Below are positions 18,727 through 21,524 of a stretch of DNA of 21,524 nt, in pieces. The stretch is from IMG/VR virus record IMGVR_UViG_3300031141_000049, positions 1 through 21,524 of that record; one strand, 5' to 3'. Position numbers and translations under genes: made by a program. The notes beneath the pieces are model-generated. The model had not been told where the DNA came from. It made no database searches and saw nothing but the letters and a program-made list of their open reading frames with translations. Source of the DNA: a virus. Position 1 is the first letter of the stretch. The number at the start of each line of letters is the position of its first letter.

Positions 18727-19084
18727 GTATATTGCCCACCCTTTCTAAAAATAGCTCTATATCACCATGTACCCAATACCTCGCAGGGTCACGATCTAAT
18801 GCAAAAGGCATTATCACATGCCAATCATCTCTTGATTGACGGTAAAACAAAACAGGTTGTTTATTGAGATCCTTTGCTTGCCGCATTGCTTGCGCCCACC
18901 AGTCTTTGATATTTAATCGTTCTTGGCGTTTCACTTCTACTGCCCAATCTCCTACTATAATATCGCAACCTCCATCTCTAGTTTGATCTAGAGTACGAGA
19001 CAACGAAAGCCCCAAGGCATCGCCTAAGAGCTTACAAACTTCACGTTCACCTGATTGACCTTTGAGCCGAGCGGCTTTACTCAT
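18713..19084 (-). CDS. Holliday junction resolvase-like PD-(D/E)XK nuclease
   Basis: The protein has 123 aa. The N-terminal helix KGQSGEREVCKLLGDAL contains E13; then RTLDQTRDGGCDIIVGDWAV (D41) is followed by E50-V-K52 (AVEVKRQER), completing the E-D-ExK active site of archaeal Hjc-type and phage resolvases. A further WWAQAMRQAKDLNKQPVLFY helix-strand and DDWHVIM complete the fold. It would cut branched DNA during replication, recombination or before packaging. It is read from a promoter at about 19229-19257 through the structured leader at 19114-19214. The RBS is TGGAGAATTGTATCA. Confidence 0.75.
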   Translation of the reverse strand: MSKAARLKGQSGEREVCKLLGDALGLSLSRTLDQTRDGGCDIIVGDWAVEVKRQERLNIKDWWAQAMRQAKDLNKQPVLFYRQSRDDWHVIMPFALDRDPARYWVHGDIELFLERVGNIHGDS

Positions 19085-19113
19085 TGATACAATTCTCCAT
19101 TAACTACGGGATT

Positions 19114-19214
19114 AGATAAGTTGTACTTATCTCTCTTGCTCACCGCAAGAGGTATTTATACTTATACTACTTAAGAGTAGATTAAGCAGTTACTAGATTT
19201 ATGATCCTCTTTTT
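19114..19214 (-). ncRNA. Structured RNA/leader element, copy B
   Basis: This lies in the 275-bp gap upstream of the resolvase-like gene. On the minus strand it starts AAAAAGAGGATCA and contains three stems: CTACT-CTTA-AGTAG (19167-19180), CTCTTGC-GGTGA-GCAAGAG (19133-19151) and AGATAAGT-ACA-ACTTATCT (19114-19132). The last two are 19 nt each and directly abutting. It aligns with copy A (6413-6507), with conserved blocks in the same order. The middle stem differs at only one loop base, while the outer stems changed sequence but stayed paired. AAGAGG (19211-19206) can pair with CCTCTT, competing with the middle stem. It ends 14-20 bases before the ribosome site, the usual place for a leader switch. 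Confidence 0.55.
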
Positions 19215-19228
19215 CTCAGGTCTTGTTT

Positions 19229-19257
19229 AATATAACACAACTTTTTCATCCTGTCTA
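19229..19257 (-). promoter_or_regulatory. Sigma-70-type promoter for the resolvase-like operon
   Basis: On the minus strand TAGACA (19257-19252), a 17-bp spacer and TATATT (19234-19229) each match consensus at 5 of 6 positions. The start near 19222 would produce a leader of about 140 bases containing the structured element and leading to the gene at 19084. Confidence 0.5.
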
Positions 19258-19320
19258 CCAATGTGCAAATAAAAGCCTCAGATGCACAAAATAAATGAAA
19301 ATAAATGTACTTAATCCTTG

Positions 19321-19347
19321 ACAGGTTTTGCTAAACCACCTGTTTTT
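19321..19347 (+). terminator. Hairpin between two leftward genes
   Basis: ACAGGT (19321-19326) pairs with ACCTGT (19338-19343) around an 11-base loop, followed by T5 on the plus strand. In the leftward direction it stands 17 bases after the stop of the 139-aa gene and is preceded by an A-run, with no U tract after it. It could be a weak terminator for that gene; its polarity favours the plus strand. Confidence 0.3.
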
Positions 19348-19359
19348 GACTCGTTTATG

Positions 19360-19779
19360 CTAATATATGTTGCAGAAGTCAGACATTGGGAAATGCATTA
19401 CTGGCTCTACATCGCCTTCTATGCCACGATCTTTTCTTCCACCTACTGTTACCTTATAATCATAATCAGCCTTTATTAAGGTATACATGAGGCCATCTGT
19501 GAATCCTACCACGAAAAAGCACCTTGCTCCGACTAAATCCTTCAGATCCTTCATCATTAACAGCTTGGATAGACTTAATATCACAGTCGGATATTTACCC
19601 TTACTGACCGTCCTTTGTTTATGCTCTATGTAAACATTCTTTTCAGGTATCCACCAGTCTAAGCGATACAAAGGCTCGTACAAGTCTAAGATCTTACATT
19701 TCCATGCAATCTCAATCTTATCCTTAGCTGCGTTCTTATGGTTAATATCTGATTGCGTTTCTAACTTTGGCTTTGTCAT
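19360..19779 (-). CDS. Predicted PD-(D/E)XK-fold phage protein (139 aa)
   Basis: The protein has 139 aa. LYRLDWWIPEKNVYIEHKQR holds D41 and E52-x-K54, an arrangement typical of restriction-endonuclease-like folds. Then YPTVILSLSKLLMMKDLKDL, VGARCFFVVGFTDGLMYTLI and the C-terminal VGGRKDRGIEGDVEPVMHFP match a pattern common in phage proteins of unknown function ('D....D..A.vE.K.R...Y.T...S..K......G..FL.VV...D', '.GGR.DRGD..D.EP..HIP'). It probably acts on DNA, perhaps in recombination or host DNA breakdown. It lies 10 bp after the oxygenase gene. The reaction is not shown. Confidence 0.6.
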   Translation of the reverse strand: MTKPKLETQSDINHKNAAKDKIEIAWKCKILDLYEPLYRLDWWIPEKNVYIEHKQRTVSKGKYPTVILSLSKLLMMKDLKDLVGARCFFVVGFTDGLMYTLIKADYDYKVTVGGRKDRGIEGDVEPVMHFPMSDFCNIY

Positions 19780-19789
19780 ATCATTCCTT

Positions 19790-20407
19790 TCACCAAAACA
19801 TGATTAGAGAAGCTCCATCCCTGATAATATGCCCTTGTAATGTAATCCGATACTCGTCTGGGTGATACTCTTTATAGGATGAGATTCTATGGTTAGTTAA
19901 TCCATCATGTAGGACTAATTCGCCTACATTATAGCCGATATATTCATCCTTAGTATCAAGACCACCGCCACATTTAGGTAGCTCAATAGCTACTGTAAAG
20001 GCGTGTGCGTCCTCATCTCCCATGCCGAGAGTAGTATGAGGGTAATCTAAATGCCAATGTCCTGCTATACCTACCAGTTTTTCGTCTGATGGGAAAATAT
20101 GAAAGCCGGGTAACGCTAGGTTATCCCTCATCGTCACCCATTCACCAAAATGCTTGGACAACTTGCCAGCTACTTCTGCGTAAAGATCATTAAATAAATG
20201 TAGTAATATTGGATTGAGGATTCTTACCTCAGGGTAATATTTGCCGGATCTACCATCTAAATATGAGGCCTTGCCAACTGTATAAAAAGGAAAGTCTGCA
20301 CTCCTACTTTCCCAGAGTGTGCCTTTATTCTTTAAAGATTTGAGTCGTTTTGCAATGCTATCTGTATCAATATTGAGCGGCATTCTTACCAGTTTAATAC
20401 TTGTCAT
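19790..20407 (-). CDS. 2-oxoglutarate/Fe(II)-dependent oxygenase
   Basis: The protein has 205 aa. GHWHLDYPH gives the metal motif H119-x-D121. LVLHDGLTNHRISS gives the distal His (H173, or H167), and R187 in EYRITLQGH is placed to bind the 2OG carboxylate. The double-stranded beta-helix region spans about residues 110-195. Such enzymes hydroxylate or demethylate proteins or nucleic acids. In marine phages they are frequent, but the substrates are mostly unknown; nucleobase or protein modification are both possible here. The gene follows a large leader hairpin (20420-20471). GGGGTTAGGAA precedes the ATG. The first 100 residues are not recognised. Confidence 0.75.
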   Translation of the reverse strand: MTSIKLVRMPLNIDTDSIAKRLKSLKNKGTLWESRSADFPFYTVGKASYLDGRSGKYYPEVRILNPILLHLFNDLYAEVAGKLSKHFGEWVTMRDNLALPGFHIFPSDEKLVGIAGHWHLDYPHTTLGMGDEDAHAFTVAIELPKCGGGLDTKDEYIGYNVGELVLHDGLTNHRISSYKEYHPDEYRITLQGHIIRDGASLIMFW

Positions 20408-20419
20408 TTCCTAACCCCT

Positions 20420-20471
20420 AAAATCGGACTAGCCGCTTATCGGGGAGATTTGCGACTAGTCCTATGATTTT
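20420..20471 (-). terminator. Long hairpin in the leader of the oxygenase gene
   Basis: AAAATC-GGACTAG (20420-20432) pairs with CTAGTCC and GATTTT (20456-20471) with only a 3-base TAT bulge, giving 13 bp around a 23-base interior that can form a small extra stem. On the minus strand it ends CTAGTCCGATTTT, a terminator-like U tract, and then GGGGTTAGGAA-ATG. It may end transcripts of the upstream small genes or act as an attenuator of the oxygenase gene. Confidence 0.5.
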
Positions 20472-20509
20472 TAGACCTCTAAGTATTTAATTGTATCAAC
20501 CTTTCTGAA

Positions 20510-20536
20510 TTATATTGTTGTACTACCTTTAGGCAT
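20510..20536 (-). CDS. Possible 8-aa leader peptide
   Basis: A perfect AGGAGG followed by CAATA and ATG opens MPKGSTTI and then stops, about 40 bases before the hairpin at 20420-20471. A strong ribosome site on a tiny frame ahead of a hairpin is the design of a leader peptide in attenuation, but the remaining leader could equally be a remnant of a lost gene. In the gene-free stretch 20408-20613 nothing else is seen. Confidence 0.25.
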   Translation of the reverse strand: MPKGSTTI

Positions 20537-20613
20537 TATTGCCTCCTGCTATGTATTCGTTAAGGGTTCATCAGCCGCCCATCCCCATGAATTAAGCCGA
20601 ATCCCCCTATAAA

Positions 20614-20970
20614 TTACTCGGTAAGTCCTCTGATTTTCAGCATAGCTTCTCTTAAGCCTGCTAGATAACCTTTATCATAGCCTGAAGTGTATCTGGAGCA
20701 TTTATTCTTACACTCCTCTGTATCATCTTCATCCTCATCGTCATCTTCCTTAGCCCTTGCAGCTTTAGCCGCAGATACAGTAATAAACTCATCACTGTTA
20801 TCCATGATGTACTCTTCACAAACATCAAGTATAGAGCCTTTCTGGAAGCCAAACCCCAATAGAGCAGGTTCTATGAGTAGATTAAACACATCCTCTAACA
20901 ACACCTCATCATCAATGTGTTCCTGCTCAACGTGTACACTACTACCTTCTGACTCAATGCTAACAATCAT
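20614..20970 (-). CDS. Acidic small phage protein (118 aa)
   Basis: The ATG follows AAAGGAGAATCAA. The 118-aa protein has a beta-like N-terminus (MIVSIESEGSSVHVEQEHID), a helical part (LLEDVFNLLIEPALLGFGFQ, KGSILDVCEEYI), an extremely acidic linker (KEDDDEDEDDTEECKNKC) with two Cys, and a C-terminal helix (GYLAGLREAMLKIRGL). Similar 'ALLG.GF......EEYI' proteins occur in phages without known role. The acidic linker could mimic DNA. It overlaps the 55-aa gene upstream by 11 bp. Confidence 0.6.
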   Translation of the reverse strand: MIVSIESEGSSVHVEQEHIDDEVLLEDVFNLLIEPALLGFGFQKGSILDVCEEYIMDNSDEFITVSAAKAARAKEDDDEDEDDTEECKNKCSRYTSGYDKGYLAGLREAMLKIRGLTE

Positions 20971-21127
20971 TTGATTCTCCTTTGTAATTAGGGTTTATTC
21001 TATGTTTAGTATATTCCGCTGGGTATACAGTGCTTACATTTCCACACTGTATTAATATTGTCGGTTTAGCAACGGGTAGCGTTATCATACCCTCTAATAC
21101 TTTACTCTTAGACTTCTTCTTGTTCAT
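20960..21127 (-). CDS. Small basic protein overlapping both neighbours (55 aa)
   Basis: This 55-aa frame starts at ATG 21125-21127 (an in-frame ATG at 21131-21133 is also possible, with GGTGGTG before it) and ends TAG at 20960-20962. It begins MNKKKSKSKVLEGMITLPVA and continues KPTILIQCGNVSTVYPAEYT, ending in ESNDC. It fills the otherwise gene-free 137-bp gap between the 76-aa and 118-aa genes, overlapping them by 20 and 11 bp, which matches the packing style of this phage. The ribosome site is weak. Function unknown. Confidence 0.45.
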   Translation of the reverse strand: MNKKKSKSKVLEGMITLPVAKPTILIQCGNVSTVYPAEYTKHRINPNYKGESNDC

Positions 21128-21338
21128 TCTCATGCACCACCACCGATGCCTCGCAAGTCAGGGTTAAGATGGTATCACTACAAAGACTGCCCTTGTCATG
21201 TGGCGTGTCTAACTCCATCCTAAATTCTCCCTTGTAGCTCCGGTTTGAGCAATAAAATGCGTGAATATCCTGTGTATCTTCTGGAGTTTCGGATATGAGA
21301 AAAATGTTTCCTGATGTTGGGCATAATGTAATTTTCAT
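21108..21338 (-). CDS. Small Cys-containing protein, unknown (76 aa)
   Basis: A perfect AGGAGG (21344-21349) precedes the ATG. The 76-aa protein begins MKITLCPTSGNIFLISETPE and has AFYCSNRSYKGEFRMELDTP and GSLCSDTILTLTCEASVVVH, with four Cys; it is predicted mainly beta and acidic. There is no signal peptide or recognised family. The start overlaps by 4 bp (ATGA) the stop of the partial gene at the right edge, so they are co-translated. Confidence 0.6.
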   Translation of the reverse strand: MKITLCPTSGNIFLISETPEDTQDIHAFYCSNRSYKGEFRMELDTPHDKGSLCSDTILTLTCEASVVVHENEQEEV

Positions 21339-21524
21339 TTGTTCCTCCTTTTATAAGTGCGAACTGTTACGCCAGTCCAAGACCCTCTAACCATAACCGG
21401 TCTGCTAACGTCTGTCAAGTAGCAAACGGGTTGATTAGTAGATTTAGTTTTATACAACGTCCAACCTTGCTTAATTGCAACAGCATTACAGGGTACTTGC
21501 GTTGTACTGTAGCTTGCCTGTACA
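21335..21524 (-). CDS. Partial CDS at the right edge (C-terminal 62 aa)
   Basis: One minus-strand frame stays open from the window edge to a TGA at 21335-21337 that overlaps the next ATG. The visible 62 residues include VQASYSTTQVPCNAVAIKQG, WTLYKTKSTNQPVCYLTDVS, RPVMVRGSWTGVTVRTYKRR and a final NK. It is basic, mostly beta and has two Cys. The start lies outside the window. No family is recognised. Confidence 0.6.
   Translation of the reverse strand, partial: VQASYSTTQVPCNAVAIKQGWTLYKTKSTNQPVCYLTDVSRPVMVRGSWTGVTVRTYKRRNK

Noticed and set aside
19198-19248. A 16-aa frame MKKLCYIKQDLRKRGS upstream of copy B
   Set aside because: It is very short, its ribosome site is too close to the ATG, and it overlaps the proposed promoter.

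Overview
This window is part of the genome of a tailed double-stranded DNA bacteriophage. The order small terminase candidate, TerL, HNH, P22-type portal, scaffold, SU10-type capsid, SU10-type adaptor and tail-fibre genes suggests a podovirus-like virion, as in SU10-like and marine podoviruses; this is inference from family recognition, not from a database search. The DNA is AT-rich. No integrase, tRNA, rRNA, CRISPR array or transposase was seen. The ribosome binding sites (AGGAG/GGAGG) and the sigma-54-like boxes point to a Gram-negative, probably proteobacterial host. The host itself cannot be named from the sequence.

Layout. (1) 1-14414, minus strand: packaging, head and tail module, read right to left. 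It holds several small genes and a probable small terminase, a 262-aa unknown protein, TerL, an HNH nuclease, the portal, small head proteins, a beta-rich surface protein, scaffold, major capsid protein, a UUCG-loop terminator, a small head/neck protein, the adaptor, a Trp-rich mini-protein and a series of tail-fibre/appendage genes running off the left edge. Genes are tightly packed, many with 4-bp ATGA or 8-bp overlaps. (2) 14415-14681: an AT-rich divergent control region. (3) 14682-18361, plus strand: a run of about fourteen very small early-type genes, each with its own strong Shine-Dalgarno. They include a Cys-rich conserved phage protein, a zinc ribbon, a ribbon-helix-helix candidate, tiny one-helix membrane peptides and a secreted protein. 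(4) 18358-21524, minus strand, convergent with (3): a probably degenerate VRR-NUC-like protein, a Holliday-junction-resolvase-like nuclease, a second PD-(D/E)XK-like protein, a 2OG-Fe(II) oxygenase and small unknown genes running off the right edge.

Two observations stand out. First, at 13989-14113 there are four 16-bp sites on the minus strand, each an exact TGGCACG-N4-TTGCA, the sigma-54 (RpoN) -24/-12 promoter consensus. The four intervening bases differ in every copy, and the copies lie in two different codon phases of the overlapping 230-aa reading frame, so the DNA rather than the protein appears to be conserved. All four point into the packaging/structural genes, and a palindrome lies just upstream. 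Second, a roughly 95-100-nt structured element occurs twice in opposite orientation (6413-6507 plus strand; 19114-19214 minus strand). It has shared sequence blocks, one sequence-conserved hairpin (CTCTTGC-GRTGA-GCAAGAG), and flanking hairpins that keep their pairing while changing sequence. This looks like an undescribed phage RNA or leader element.

The inferred plan is that early small genes are transcribed rightward from a sigma-70-like promoter near 14607-14635. DNA-processing genes are transcribed leftward from about 19230. The late morphogenesis operon is transcribed leftward from the region around 14000-14450, possibly through host RpoN holoenzyme.
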